Shown: positions 30,101 to 38,495, counted from the first letter of the stretch. The stretch is 64,000 bases of DNA from Ogataea parapolymorpha DL-1 (GCF_000187245.1 NC_027865.1:682001-746000), one strand, 5' to 3'. Notes: a model not told the origin generated them from the letters alone. A program made the numbers and translations.

Positions 30101-33100
30101 ACGGCGCGTCGCGCCATCTAAACTCGCCGGCCTCGCCGTCGTCAACAGGCGAGTCCGATCCAAACAGATCGATCAGGTCTGTCTGTTCGGAAAGATTGAT
30201 CCGCGTAAGACTTTTGCCGACGGCCGCCGCCAGCGCGGAAACAAGACTGGTCTTGCCCACGCCGGGACTGCCCTCGAGCAGGATCGGCTTGTGGATCTGC
30301 ATCGCACGCACCACACGCATTGCGTTCGCCGCCGTCGTTGGTGCAGCCAGGTTGAAGTTCGAGTCCTGATTGGCCGAGACCCTCGAAACACGGAACTCGC
30401 CGCATGTCACGTGGTGTTCGGTCACGTGAACCTCGCATGGTGCCGTGTACAGCGGTTGCAAGTCCAAACCGCTAAATTCGGCGAGCTTCCGCACAAACTC
30501 GAGTTTTGTCTGGCGTAGACGTTCCTCGTTGTCGGCGAGAAACGCGGTGTTGTTCGTTCCCAGCCCATCGATAAACACCATGCATGCGCCGTGCAGCAGG
30601 GCCGCAGAGGGCGCCGTTCCGTTGGCCGTGGCCGAGTTGATGAACGTGACCCACGCCAGAATGTCTCTGAGTGAGATGACGCCGCTCGTGGCGGAGCCGT
30701 TGCCCAGCCGCAGGCCGTACCATTCCGAAAAGCGCACCACGGCGTCTGCCAGGTGGCTATTTCCCGGCACGAGTTGCGACTCGACGATCTGCCGCACGTC
30801 GTCAAAACTCTCCATCGACGGCACCCATATTTCGGTAAATCTGTTCCGCAGCGCTGGCGACAGCTCTTTCTTGCCGTAGTCGCCGCCCGGATTCATCGTG
30901 GCGAAGAACTGGAAGTTTTCGTGGGCCACCACGGCGGCGTCCTCGCTTCCCTTTTCGGCAAGCAGCAGGCTACGTTCAGGCTCCAGCACAGAGTTCAATC
31001 TTTCGAGCACAGAGTCGTCCGCCAGCGAGATCTCATCCAGCAGGAAGAAACAGCCGTTTTTCATCGCCGTGACCAGCGGGCCGTCGAACCACTCGAAAAG
31101 CACGCGCGACGCAGCCAGCAGCTGCTCCACGGTCGTGATTTCTTGGTCAGAAAGCGCACCCTGACGCCGCAGATCGTTGTAGACGTCCATAGCGGGCTCT
31201 AGGCCGTCATACGTGGCGCCGTGCGCGGCCAGCACGCTGCGTAGACCCGCCTCGAGGTTATCCTTGAGTTTCTGTCTATTTCTGACGGGTCTTTGCGAGC
31301 CAAGCAAATCGCCGGTCTCGGTGTTCTGGTGTGCATTGACAACGACCAGCTCTTTGCCGTAGAACTCAGCGACCAGCTGGCAGACCGTTGTTTTCCCGCA
31401 CCCGGTCTCACCCACTAGCAACAACGGCTCCTTGTACTTGATAGACGTGGCCACCAACACGGCGAGCCGGCGCATGGCCTTGGTCCAGACCACCGGTCCT
31501 GGCCGCTGCAACAGCGGCGCAAGTTCCTGCTGCTCGAGCTGGGCGTAGTATCCGTCCACGTCGAGCTTGACACGCATCACCTTCTCGATCGCGGTTTTGA
31601 CCACCTCTTTTTCCTCTGTCCGTCGCACACGTTCAGCTAGCAACATGTACCCGTTGGCGGCGAGCTGCTCATAGCCGACGGCGTCGCGCAAGGCCCAGCG
31701 GAACAGGTCGCGCAACGTGGCAAAGGAGTTCTTCTTTTCGAATAGCCGGGTGCTCTGCCGCTGCACAGACAGCTCCTTGTACACCTCGACGATTTTGCGC
31801 GCGTACGAGGGCGCAATTTGGCACCGTTCGCGCAAGATGATCTCAAGCTCGTCCTGCGGAATGTCGTCAAAGTGGAGCTCCAAAAACCGGTTGCGGAACG
31901 CCTTGGACAGCACTTTTCTGCCCCCGTACAGCCCTGGCGGGTTCTGCGTGGCAAAGAGCATAAAGTCGGGGTGTGGCCGCACCACCTCCTGGGTTTCCGG
32001 GATGAACAGCTCTCTGTTGTCGTCGAGCAGTCTGTTGAGCGCCTCGAGCACGTCGGTCGGCGCGAGGTTGAGCTCGTCCAGCACGATCCAATGGCCCTTA
32101 CGCAACGCATCCACCAGCACCCCCTCGCGGAAAACAAGCTTGCCCGTGTCGTCCGACACGTATGTTCCCAGATACTCCTGCAAGTCGGTGTGTTCGTGGT
32201 TGTTGATGCGCACAAACGTGTGCCCGGTGATTTTCGCTAGATAACTGATCATCGAGGTCTTGCCCGCCGAGGTCGGACCCTGGATCAGCACAGGGAACCG
32301 GCCGCTGGACGCGCGCACAAGGTTCATCAGATTCTTTTCCACAAACGGCGTCATGATGTAGTGCGGCTGCTGCTCTGGCTCGTGTGGCCCACGGCGCATC
32401 CAGTAGTGCTTGAACTGCACGTAACGCTGCGTGTCGCTGGATGGGTCTGCTGGAACCTGTGCCAGCACGGACCGGGCGTTTTTCAACCGCTGGATCGTGT
32501 GTTTCTCAATCAGCGGCCGCAGCTTGGCCTCCGACTCGGCGTCCAGCAGCGTCAAAAACGCCATACAAAAACCCTCGTACAGCGACCGTCTGAGACCGTA
32601 GATGGCCACAATGTCCCGCACGTACTGCAGAGTGCGCGTGAGCGTGCGCACGCTGAAGTGCGGCTTCTGGTTGCTGCCGTCGACAATCTCGTTCGTGTCG
32701 GCGAGCCGCTTTGCCGCAAGGTACAGCTCCGCGACGTCGTTGCCGACCCACTCGTCGGCCAGCGCGTAGCGGCCGATGTAGCTGTCGATGATCATGAGCA
32801 GGTCTGCAATGTCCTGGTCGGGCGAGTGCACGTAGATCTCGGTGAACCGCGACCGTATGCCTTCGGGCAAGTCTTTCTTGCCCACGTCGGTAGCAGGGTT
32901 CATGCAGCCGAAAATGCGGAAATCGGGGTGCGCCTTGACGCTCTCGACGTCTCCCTTCTCTGACAGCAGCAAGTTTCGCTGCGCGGTCTCCTCGTTCAGC
33001 AGCTCTGCGACGCTGTCAAGCGTTTCTGGTGCTGCCAGGTTCATCTCGTCCAACAGCACCCAGTCGCCGCTGCGCACGGCGTGCACCAGCGAGCCCTCGA

Positions 33101-35513
33101 CAAACTTGAACACAAGCGACTTGTCGGCGGAGCTGGCCTGTTTCTCGAACTCGCGCACCCGTTCATACAACGCCCGCCACTCGGCCATCAGCGCCGCCTT
33201 GTCGGTGTCGTTGAGCTTGCGTTTTTTCGCAAGCTCGTCGTCCTGCTTTGCAAACAGCGTTTCGGCCATCTTGAACGCCTCGCGCCACAGCCGCACAACG
33301 CCCTTCCACTGCGCTCTGTTGAACATCTTGGCCAGCAGTTTCAGGAATTGCTCGTTCTTCTTCACGGAAAACGACCGCCGGAACAGCTCCTCGAAGTCCT
33401 CCTGTAGCGGGATCGCCAGACTCTTGGTCGTCACCGGCTTGAACCCGCCAAGCAGGTCGCCCACCTCGGTCTGCTGCGACACGTTGATCACGGTGAGTTT
33501 CTTGTTGAGCAGCCGCGCCATCTCCTGGACAATCGTCGTCTTTCCCGTTCCTGTTTCTCCAACAAGCAGCAGCGGCTCGCACAGCGCGACACCAACGCCG
33601 ATCTTCTCCATCAGCCGCAGACAATGGTTCGTCCGGGCAAACGCTGTGCTCTTGCGCGCCGGCTTCAGCCCAAGAGCCGTCTTTTTGCGCAGGTGTGCCC
33701 TTCCCACAGACACAGAGTCGGGGAATTCCTCGAACGACGGCACGTGCTTGTTCAGATGCACCGTTGCCCGCGACGTCGGCACCTCCAAACACACAGCAAC
33801 GGCCTGGACGACGGCCTCGATCGGGCTGCGCTCAACTATCGAGCTCGTGAAACAGTCCACTGTTTCCTGGAAAATCAGGTCAAACACCTCCTCCGGAAGC
33901 AGACTGGCGCTGTCGACGTGCCGATCCTCCAGAATCCGCGTGCAACGTCTGCACAGTTTCATGAGATCTCGGATGGTGAGAGCTCTGGGCTGCGCGCCCC
34001 TGTTCATGCTCAGAAACTTGCGCGAGTCGTATAGTTCCTTCACGCTCTGGAAACACTTGATAAACATGGCCGTGAAATTTGCCAGCAGCGGGAACTTGGT
34101 GTCCAGAATCGTGCGCAGCTCCTTTGTGTCGAGCTCCTCAAGCTCTACAACGTTCCACAGCCGCAAACCAATCATGTCGGGCAAAGTTATCTTGCGCAAA
34201 TCGCCTGCAACACGCAGCGACGAGATCAGCTGGAACCCGTTTGCGGCCTTAATCACCTCGCCTCGAGATGGAATGGTAAGCTCTCTTTTTTCCAGCAAGC
34301 TGAGCAAAATCGACAAGACCTCGTTTGGCGCCTTGTCGATGTCCTCCACAAGCACCCAACGGCCTTCCTTGACGGCTGTGGTCAAAACGCCGTTTTTCCA
34401 TTCAAAAGTGCCCGGCTTGGCTCCCGACGAGTACGTTCCCAGAAGCAGCTTCGAGTCCGTCTGCTGGTTCAGATGGATCTTGACCATTGTGTCCAGCTGC
34501 AGCTTTTTGGCCACCTCGTTGATCAGAAATGTCTTGCCCGTTCCCGAACGGCCTACCAACAGCACAGGCTCGGACCTCTGTATGCTTTGCGCCAGCTGGT
34601 TCATGGAGGCAAGGGACTTTGGAAGCGGCACAAACTCGGAGCTAGCAACATTTTCTGTTCTGCCACGCACCAAGCCGCCAATGTTGGGAATCACCACGTC
34701 AGCCACGATCGTTGCACCGACAGAAAAGTCTTGCTGCACAAATTTGACGGTATATTTATTTTCCGCGCGTGCAGGCTGTAGACACGGGTATTTCAGCAGA
34801 TCAGCAAGCCGTTGTGCCTCGTACAAGGCAACGAACTCGTAGTCGATCTGGTCCACGCCCTCATAGACGCCCAAAAAAGGGCCCGGACCAATATGGTTGC
34901 GAATCATTTCAACGGCCACCTTTTCGGACAGAAACAGGTGGATGGCGAGGATCTTGATTGCAAGCAGCTTGTTGACAGAAGACAACTTCTCAGAATTAAT
35001 TGCAGAGTGTAAAAGTGCAGAGTCCACGTACCGGTGGAACTTTTCCCTATCCGCAGTCAGAAGCCTGAAAAAAGATAGGAAGATGGACTGCAGTTCGTGC
35101 TGGTCGATGGTTTCGATGTTGATCATGCTGAAAAAATGGTTTTTCTGCAAATAGTACTCGATTATTGTCAAAGTTTCCGGACAGCTCGTGCCGATCTTGG
35201 CCAGACTGCTCAGGGCCACGGACCCTGCAACACACACAGATTTGTTGTGCTGTCTCAAATACGCCCTTTCGATCTCGTCGTTGCTGGCAATACGCGACAC
35301 CACCTCAACCACAAGCGGCCTCAGAGCACACACGTAGGCGGCAGTGGCATTAATGTCGAGAAAATGGAGTGCTATGTTCGATAAGTTGGCAGAGTTGGAA
35401 ATATTCTTATCAAAAAGGTACGGATCGGGAACAAGACGGCCCGGAAACTGGGCCTGTATCTCCCGATAAATTTTAAAGTACTGCTGGAAGTCTATGACTA
35501 GCGAATATGACAT
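21186..35513 (-). CDS. MDN1: Midasin (Mdn1/Rea1), giant AAA+ ribosome-assembly ATPase
   Basis: One uninterrupted frame of 4775 residues (S. cerevisiae 4910). Six AAA+ modules have P-loops at about residues 322 (GRSGTGKT), 656 (GETGTGKT), 1082 (GPTSAGKT), 1371 (GETGCGKT), 1752 (GSPGVGKT) and 2064 (GPTNAGKT). A ~1700-residue helical linker follows, then a Glu/Asp-rich region (about 3980-4480), then a VWA/MIDAS domain near 4570 with metal motif DDSKSMAES. Midasin removes Rsa4 and Ytm1 from pre-60S particles in nucleolus and nucleoplasm by pulling through its MIDAS domain. The acidic segment (22080-23560) is highly repetitive and produces long spurious frames on the other strand. No intron is needed. 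Confidence 0.98.
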   Translation of the reverse strand: MSYSLVIDFQQYFKIYREIQAQFPGRLVPDPYLFDKNISNSANLSNIALHFLDINATAAYVCALRPLVVEVVSRIASNDEIERAYLRQHNKSVCVAGSVALSSLAKIGTSCPETLTIIEYYLQKNHFFSMINIETIDQHELQSIFLSFFRLLTADREKFHRYVDSALLHSAINSEKLSSVNKLLAIKILAIHLFLSEKVAVEMIRNHIGPGPFLGVYEGVDQIDYEFVALYEAQRLADLLKYPCLQPARAENKYTVKFVQQDFSVGATIVADVVIPNIGGLVRGRTENVASSEFVPLPKSLASMNQLAQSIQRSEPVLLVGRSGTGKTFLINEVAKKLQLDTMVKIHLNQQTDSKLLLGTYSSGAKPGTFEWKNGVLTTAVKEGRWVLVEDIDKAPNEVLSILLSLLEKRELTIPSRGEVIKAANGFQLISSLRVAGDLRKITLPDMIGLRLWNVVELEELDTKELRTILDTKFPLLANFTAMFIKCFQSVKELYDSRKFLSMNRGAQPRALTIRDLMKLCRRCTRILEDRHVDSASLLPEEVFDLIFQETVDCFTSSIVERSPIEAVVQAVAVCLEVPTSRATVHLNKHVPSFEEFPDSVSVGRAHLRKKTALGLKPARKSTAFARTNHCLRLMEKIGVGVALCEPLLLVGETGTGKTTIVQEMARLLNKKLTVINVSQQTEVGDLLGGFKPVTTKSLAIPLQEDFEELFRRSFSVKKNEQFLKLLAKMFNRAQWKGVVRLWREAFKMAETLFAKQDDELAKKRKLNDTDKAALMAEWRALYERVREFEKQASSADKSLVFKFVEGSLVHAVRSGDWVLLDEMNLAAPETLDSVAELLNEETAQRNLLLSEKGDVESVKAHPDFRIFGCMNPATDVGKKDLPEGIRSRFTEIYVHSPDQDIADLLMIIDSYIGRYALADEWVGNDVAELYLAAKRLADTNEIVDGSNQKPHFSVRTLTRTLQYVRDIVAIYGLRRSLYEGFCMAFLTLLDAESEAKLRPLIEKHTIQRLKNARSVLAQVPADPSSDTQRYVQFKHYWMRRGPHEPEQQPHYIMTPFVEKNLMNLVRASSGRFPVLIQGPTSAGKTSMISYLAKITGHTFVRINNHEHTDLQEYLGTYVSDDTGKLVFREGVLVDALRKGHWIVLDELNLAPTDVLEALNRLLDDNRELFIPETQEVVRPHPDFMLFATQNPPGLYGGRKVLSKAFRNRFLELHFDDIPQDELEIILRERCQIAPSYARKIVEVYKELSVQRQSTRLFEKKNSFATLRDLFRWALRDAVGYEQLAANGYMLLAERVRRTEEKEVVKTAIEKVMRVKLDVDGYYAQLEQQELAPLLQRPGPVVWTKAMRRLAVLVATSIKYKEPLLLVGETGCGKTTVCQLVAEFYGKELVVVNAHQNTETGDLLGSQRPVRNRQKLKDNLEAGLRSVLAAHGATYDGLEPAMDVYNDLRRQGALSDQEITTVEQLLAASRVLFEWFDGPLVTAMKNGCFFLLDEISLADDSVLERLNSVLEPERSLLLAEKGSEDAAVVAHENFQFFATMNPGGDYGKKELSPALRNRFTEIWVPSMESFDDVRQIVESQLVPGNSHLADAVVRFSEWYGLRLGNGSATSGVISLRDILAWVTFINSATANGTAPSAALLHGACMVFIDGLGTNNTAFLADNEERLRQTKLEFVRKLAEFSGLDLQPLYTAPCEVHVTEHHVTCGEFRVSRVSANQDSNFNLAAPTTAANAMRVVRAMQIHKPILLEGSPGVGKTSLVSALAAAVGKSLTRINLSEQTDLIDLFGSDSPVDDGEAGEFRWRDAPFLRAMKRGDWVLLDEMNLASQSVLEGLNACLDHRGEAYIPELDRSFRSHPEFLVFAAQNPQHQGGGRKGLPKSFVNRFSVVYVDMLTEVDLKMIARHLYPQLDHKVSDKLVDFVSLLEKEVVLHRKWGAVGGPWEFNLRDTLRWLSLMSSPSLLESPTPGDFFEMVVQHRFRTAADRARAQELYEQVFGARASTAPYYQMTLDHVQCQAELVPRNRLNQYLADDKLSPLQCNFTALETLLRCVKKQWPLILVGPTNAGKTELIRFAAGVVGTRLYEFSMNNDIDSMDILGGYEQDDLSREIAEFAQDLQTYLMEAAAYNLLSNTGDTAVLQHTLRFIDYLAMNEISKAQFGQLQQHFAVLQQSVASDKFQLLEARYKVLCEKLGQGDKIKFRWFDSLLVQAVEKGHWLVLDNANLCSPSVLDRLNSLLEMDGSLVINECTDADGNPRHLRPHPGFRLFLTADPRYGELSRAMRNRGIEIYLEQIEQRATRFDRRLLARESVSAHVSSYDAAVAPLAVLADALSMSGEHLADVAAAALPMWSHAKISALVANAAKLPNFGHIRAALEQITGRLEFYSSLQLPPQISELYEAAQTNKPIKVAVAAQSLNPVLNAYILNGLAQQRPQLDSPETVYFFHVVGMLYSAQEFLKKLHTRAENAKVTELTYLERSAAQAAGRTLKNVPRLDVYGLVLGIADFVLSELKQADCRWTIPGQFRSLFKLMFIWQSIVDCSTVQHETKLRIYQEKILAWLDNYTGNGEPLRAVAQSFAKQLELRQGHSMALIWEKCKAVYPATAESWKKYHLVVEAAAEFDQVCMEQYSENFEVVANLRQTFVTMLEQSVAGGSVDYLDEITEKIAALKQISTSFLNTRKHHYSALFDLMLNFVDLACCSGNQPLAMSAENLKLALLAARPTLSLTKWNQSTFKPYPRILDNLWAGDSQSKISGLLGQQLVEQLVGAGQNMKQLSGAAIDEALADSKFLLQTVVKNSTALNSPLENLRLLLVHWVLHICAIHTGNTTEFAQLNNSVSAQSIAGYQTTLRDMPFFADVFAHFFAPVLLAHATRKDLGRAWVLFACGMLQLFVPSQANDPAVADHVINDDYVRLQRLVTDIRNSWAAYCGVAFGDRAVHVETLLPIVDEAAPAAPKVYRSGEPIEALFQEWTIFLDSAVRNRTVGSLMEAAEATMAKSTLEVQNLHRNSTQFFLRLRQNFSEFADLNDVLAGFVYALRLGLDLLGERKPCDSKLWPVDPSVLGNADKLAQTLGQTNKLVKSQSIDAVDAEKLIVFEVKALHFQRQYAANTDELLHAALMTAYYRWSMRRLKLEEQESKQHGVFQYDDASVDAEKEFAQLFPDAEIEVAGGAQKTGWDELYAELSNAFCSYHLDCPLGLQQLVLEGATVVDSVGQLVARESCAVNTPSLLASSILQVACAMDTFATNENRTLDFYRDFSPHETRRSGQLVLALQGHVSELLQQWPEHATLQQLFRICEEYLAYRADTPLFRLLAKIEQIYTFVNEWEKYAHSGVSLQRHFQNLADLVVSWRRLELSSWKEILANEERAIETSMGKWWFHLFESVVVPENQDVAQLVSAVNVFISRATRGDMRHRFRLVQAFAEHVKAQQELYDALYNVLDFFQPFLVAVEETVTAEKKVLEKQVKEVILLASWKDINVDALKQSSRKSHQSLYKLVRRYRDVLNGTVDDMIQSGLKAPVSQFLPKNIGTCPVELGDMPTTDIAMFRNIRTVHRNMETYLGELAAEPVAPFYEFCHEIVQAAEKLRTETPKTLTDENKKQVAALKQEKRKLLSDTLKELRRSGLKLQTNTKTQALLASTTAVLANARTFRHTALEGCDVYFFRVLELLPRLRAAVANCHAEVPVTDAQKALAAAENVLVSLVATRHKIGDVCAARDAVEKALRTLRPATTDKIVGVDPHATHVVAMVNKLPEVVAMATKVSEVAAGLEAGPVLKVEDLQLVLENRLLTQSDWDRLNAARRGLDSLRTQLGAWKQSHPALAFVADTVLDWLDASVSLEQLSLVEHDANVSAAGSELFGSVLVSIQKIRQLQAEGLDEDADNWFVDSQRRLAKLMGLLYGDVLKERVGNFVRLLEQLHYDDDVDGSVRGLLCYVVPVLEHYFNAASIVLRKAQANYVGVSRGLFELCTLLLSVATDGFCSPEGASDEETGPAESGTGLGDGDGATNHSKDVEEDENLDDLVGGKQERDEKDEEADNDDAVDVEGDMQGDLEEMDAQDGDEDDGENDEESADEEVGDVDDLDPNAVDEKMWDEEASGEKEKEKDDLKGQTGEDMEAVDEEKEGDGDGEQEKAEEASDGEEEDVGEQEDEVRDGDDAEMEAEQGEALELPEDLNLDGEEESEGEEADDMEIDEVEENEGAEEGEEKEKEEEKEEGEEGEEEEKEEEADGEEEAGGEGELAEEDAEDEDAEDEGEKGEEGEIGEEGEKGEEGEEESEELKTEPAPEADAADAAEGGADSAPDAVRDADSAAAADDGAQAEGASATAETEQDNVGASGAAQAQDAQEQTDRSRESAASTLKQLGDSLKEFYRRHQEILEADVDAAEQTGENPDEFQHLDGENAQSDTQAVGAAAQDQAMKMDDEMEIEEPEQAPEQEQEQEQGAADGGDAGDVEGVEGVADAAQTDRTPDIKQERVPGLQADDEMDEDVEEEDAPIDAITPRTTATRPLEEASMLWQRADEATREFTAGLCEQLRLILEPTVATKLKGDYKTGKRLNMKKIIPYIASQFRKDKIWMRRTKPSKRQYQIMIAVDDSKSMAESKAVEIAFQSIALVSKALTQLESGQLSVVKFGESTDVVHPFDAQFTADSGTKVFQQFTFEQTRTDVRRLVATSLELFAATKPASENLWQLEIVLSDGVCEDHDTIRRLVRRARENHIMLVFVVIDGIANTESILQMSQAKYVPDASGELKLQVDKYLDTFPFEYYVVVSEIEELPEMLASILRQFFAETGER

Positions 35514-35601
35514 GCTGGTTGACGTCCAAGGGATGTACTCTATAATGTATATGAAATATTTTTCCTAAATTTTTTTTTTAGCTTTACACCGCCATAATCT
35601 C

Positions 35602-36609
35602 CTATTCTCGCTTACGTGATCCGTCCTCGCCGCGAGAACGGGTCCACTCGGGAGCACCGCTCTGTCGCGGCACGAGAGGTCCACTGGGCGTGGGAAGTTG
35701 ACTCCCACGCCTGCTCTTGTAGTCGTTAATGAAATCTGCCAGCGTCGCAAGCAGGTCGTCGTTGTCCATGCCTATCCATTTGCACAGATTAATGTATGCT
35801 AGCGTATCTGCGAGCTCGTATTCTCCGAGCCTGTTTCTGGGCAACTGGCCCTTTTTGATGTATTTTGGCGACACATCGGCAATGTACGTCGCACTCACGG
35901 CAAATACATACGACATCTTTTTGCCCCAGCCATCGCAATAGAGCGTCGGGTTGTCGAACTGGTTTTCGCAGCTGTCGAGATGGACCCACCGTTTGAGGTA
36001 TTGCGAGTAGTATTCGCACCACACGTGGTCCTCGGCGTTCCAGATGTACCGCACCTTGAGCCCGAGCGCGCACAGGATCAGAATAAAGCAGTTGTTCCAC
36101 TCTCCGCAGCGTCCTTTGCGGAACGAGAGCAGCGTTTTGGGGTTGTTGTAGCGCGGGAACTCGATTGTTTGAGAGCACTCCGCGCACCTGTACTGCTCAA
36201 TTATGTCCGCACGGCCGTCGAAGTGCTCTTTTTTGTACGGCCCCACCGGCTGGAGCGGCTGTATCTTGGTCTGGTCTGCGTTGCCGCAGGGACAAGGGGG
36301 CCTATTAATCCACGTGAAAAAGTCGTTCTTGTACCATTCCAACAGCGCTCTGACCAGCCGGTCCGTGTAGTCTGGCTCGTCGGCATGGTTCTCCAGCCGC
36401 TCGTACACGCCCGACTGCAGCACCACGTCGAGGGCGGCGGATTGTGCCTCTTCGTCGGCGTACTTGTCCATGAGCCGGCTGATCACGGCGAGCTGCTGTC
36501 CAAACGGCCGACTGCTGGGCCGACGCTCTCTGAGCAGCTCGCGAATGGTCTGGCGCTGCTGTTCGGCGTATTTCTGCTTAAATAATCCTGCCAGCTGAGA
36601 TATTTCCAT
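35602..36609 (-). CDS. PNG1: Png1, cytosolic peptide:N-glycanase
   Basis: The 335-residue protein starts at ATG 36609 (MEISQLAGLFKQKYAEQQRQ). It carries the transglutaminase-like core of PNGase: catalytic Cys in GRCGEWNNCF (near residue 167), His in DHVWCE (near 193) and Asp in HLDSCE (near 210). Two CxxC pairs (CPCG near 106, CAEC near 143) bind structural zinc. It removes N-glycans from misfolded glycoproteins exported from the ER and partners Rad23 in proteasomal degradation. The frame runs upstream into the divergent gene, but 36609 matches family length (S. cerevisiae 363). Only 15 bp separate this ATG from that of the PIG-Y homologue. Confidence 0.94.
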   Translation of the reverse strand: MEISQLAGLFKQKYAEQQRQTIRELLRERRPSSRPFGQQLAVISRLMDKYADEEAQSAALDVVLQSGVYERLENHADEPDYTDRLVRALLEWYKNDFFTWINRPPCPCGNADQTKIQPLQPVGPYKKEHFDGRADIIEQYRCAECSQTIEFPRYNNPKTLLSFRKGRCGEWNNCFILILCALGLKVRYIWNAEDHVWCEYYSQYLKRWVHLDSCENQFDNPTLYCDGWGKKMSYVFAVSATYIADVSPKYIKKGQLPRNRLGEYELADTLAYINLCKWIGMDNDDLLATLADFINDYKSRRGSQLPTPSGPLVPRQSGAPEWTRSRGEDGSRKRE

Positions 36610-36624
36610 AAATATTATTTTTTT

Positions 36625-36978
36625 ATGCCTCGATCCAAACACAGAAACACACACTCGGTCCATTACAACCACCGCGTACCGCAGAAGGAGCTTCTGGGCG
36701 AGAAATTGCAGCTGTACGGCTACCTTATTTTGGTGCTCAGCTGGGCCGTTTTCGTGGTGAGCATGGGCACTGTGGTCGGGGCCTGGGACTGGGTGTTTTC
36801 CAGCACCAGGGCCGCCAAGTGGCTCTCGCAGTGGAAAGTGCTGGACGGCGAGGGCAACGAGATCATCGACAGCTACTATCTTTACGCGTTTGCTCTGAAT
36901 TTTGTCATTTTATGGATCTGGTGCGTTGTTTCGTGGCTCAGCATGAAACTGTTCAGACACAGCAAAGGCAGTGGATAA
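36625..36978 (+). CDS. ERI1: PIG-Y/Eri1-like subunit of the GPI-GlcNAc transferase
   Basis: The 117-residue protein has two transmembrane segments (about 29-53, LYGYLILVLSWAVFVVSMGT; and about 86-107, YAFALNFVILWIWCVVSWL). It ends KLFRHSKGSG. The ending W..MKLFRH after the second helix matches PIG-Y (human ...WTWMGIKLFRHN) and yeast Eri1. That subunit supports the Gpi3-containing enzyme at the ER that starts GPI anchor synthesis and, in S. cerevisiae, mediates Ras inhibition. The basic N terminus (MPRSKHRNTHSVHYNHR) should be cytosolic. Assignment rests on topology and the terminal motif, as the family is short and divergent. The stop lies 13 bp from the convergent MSY1 stop. Confidence 0.68.
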   Translation: MPRSKHRNTHSVHYNHRVPQKELLGEKLQLYGYLILVLSWAVFVVSMGTVVGAWDWVFSSTRAAKWLSQWKVLDGEGNEIIDSYYLYAFALNFVILWIWCVVSWLSMKLFRHSKGSG

Positions 36979-36991
36979 TTTATTTACAGCT

Positions 36992-38425
36992 CTATTTCAC
37001 CTCAAACACGTGAACTTGCTTGCCCGTGCGGATGAGCAGCAGCCGGCCGTCGAGAACGAGGGTTCTGTCGACCGGGTCGTCCCACCGGCTCAGCTTGACG
37101 CGCTGCTTGCCGACAGAAACTGCGCCGCCCGCCAGCAGTCGTTTAATCTCCTTTTTCGAGACGCCAGCCAGTTTTCGGTGCAGAAGATCCCCCACGCTCG
37201 CCAGTTCCTCCTCGCAAACGGCCGTGATCATGTTTTGTCGACGGAACGCGGCCAGAACCTCGTCGACGTCCAGCTCTGTGTCTTCGTACAGAGCGTCGCT
37301 AATCACCAGGTTTGCGCGGCCTTCTCCGTCGCCGTGGAGAAAATCGCACATTTCCACCGCCAGCAGGCGCTGGCCCAGCCGCAGCGCCCGGTTCTGCCGG
37401 TGAAAGTCGCACACCCGCTCGATGAGCGCCGTTGGCAGCAGCGAAAATTTATATAGCAGCTTTGGAACATCCTCGTCCAACGTGTTGTACAGAAATTGGT
37501 ACAATTGGAACGACGGGGTGAGGTTTTTGTCGATGAAGACGGCATTGCCGGCGCTCTTGCCGAACTTCACGCCGTTCGCGGTCGTCAGCAGGGGCACAGT
37601 GACTCCAAACGCTTTTTTCTTCTCCCCGGGATGCATTCTGTCTATCAAATCCAAGCCTGCAACAATGTTGCCGTACTGGTCGTTTCCGCCCACCTGAACG
37701 TCAATGCCGTGGTTTTTATTCAAATAGTAGAAATCGTAGGCCTGCAGCAACTGGTACGTGAACTCGTTGAAACCTATGCCCTGCTCAGAATCCAGTCTGC
37801 TTCTGATCGAATCTCTCGAAAGCATCTGGTTTACTCTGATAAACCGGCCGTATCTGGCCAGAAACTCCAGAAACCCCATATCTTTCCACCAATCGTAATT
37901 GTTCCGCACGGCAACCTCGCCGTGGGGCCTGTCCAGGACATGGTTGCGACTGGCAGCGTAGCGACGGCCGTTGCGGAAAAACTGCTCGAACTGCGCCTGG
38001 ATGCGCGCCACGTTATCCAGCCGCTCCTGCTGCTCCATCTGCGCGCGCTCCGTCGTTTTCCCCGACGGATCGCCAACCGTCCCGGTGGCTCCTCCGACCA
38101 GAGCTGTAATACTGTGTCCTCGGAGATTGAAGTGCAAAAGAACCATCAGCGGAAGCAGGTTGCCCAGATGCAGCGACTTTGCCGTTGGGTCTGCGCCGCA
38201 GTACAGACCGAGCGTTTTTTCGCGAGCCAGCCGGGCCAGCTGGTCTTCGTTGACCACCGTCTCGATCAACGACCGACGTCGCAAATGATCAATAATTGGC
38301 TCGTTGGCATCGGCCTCAAAATCCCCAGGACGTGCATCAATTGAGTGCCGCGCCAACAGTTCTTTCACCGCCAACGGAAACGCCCGCACCTGCCGTGTGG
38401 TGGAAAATAGCCGTGTCAAAGACAT
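36992..38425 (-). CDS. MSY1: Mitochondrial tyrosyl-tRNA synthetase
   Basis: The 477-residue class I synthetase begins with a short presequence (MSLTRLFSTTRQVRAF). The HIGH-type motif is HLGN in GADPTAKSLHLGNLLP (near residue 85), and the KMSKS counterpart is KFGKS (near residue 288). Tyr-binding motifs QLLQAYDFYYL and GGNDQYGNI are present. A C-terminal S4-like RNA-binding domain (KEIKRLLAGGAVSVGKQRVK) completes the bacterial-type TyrRS architecture. It charges mitochondrial tRNA-Tyr in the matrix. Size and order match S. cerevisiae Msy1 (492 residues). Confidence 0.95.
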   Translation of the reverse strand: MSLTRLFSTTRQVRAFPLAVKELLARHSIDARPGDFEADANEPIIDHLRRRSLIETVVNEDQLARLAREKTLGLYCGADPTAKSLHLGNLLPLMVLLHFNLRGHSITALVGGATGTVGDPSGKTTERAQMEQQERLDNVARIQAQFEQFFRNGRRYAASRNHVLDRPHGEVAVRNNYDWWKDMGFLEFLARYGRFIRVNQMLSRDSIRSRLDSEQGIGFNEFTYQLLQAYDFYYLNKNHGIDVQVGGNDQYGNIVAGLDLIDRMHPGEKKKAFGVTVPLLTTANGVKFGKSAGNAVFIDKNLTPSFQLYQFLYNTLDEDVPKLLYKFSLLPTALIERVCDFHRQNRALRLGQRLLAVEMCDFLHGDGEGRANLVISDALYEDTELDVDEVLAAFRRQNMITAVCEEELASVGDLLHRKLAGVSKKEIKRLLAGGAVSVGKQRVKLSRWDDPVDRTLVLDGRLLLIRTGKQVHVFEVK

Positions 38426-38495
38426 GAATATTTGAATATTTAATTTTAATATTTAATTTTTCAGGAGCTAGGTGTGGTTGCAATATACAGATACT

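Noticed and set aside
32842..34842. 666-codon frame antisense to MDN1 AAA modules
   Set aside because: Ser/Arg-rich composition without recognisable motifs; an expected shadow in GC-skewed coding sequence.
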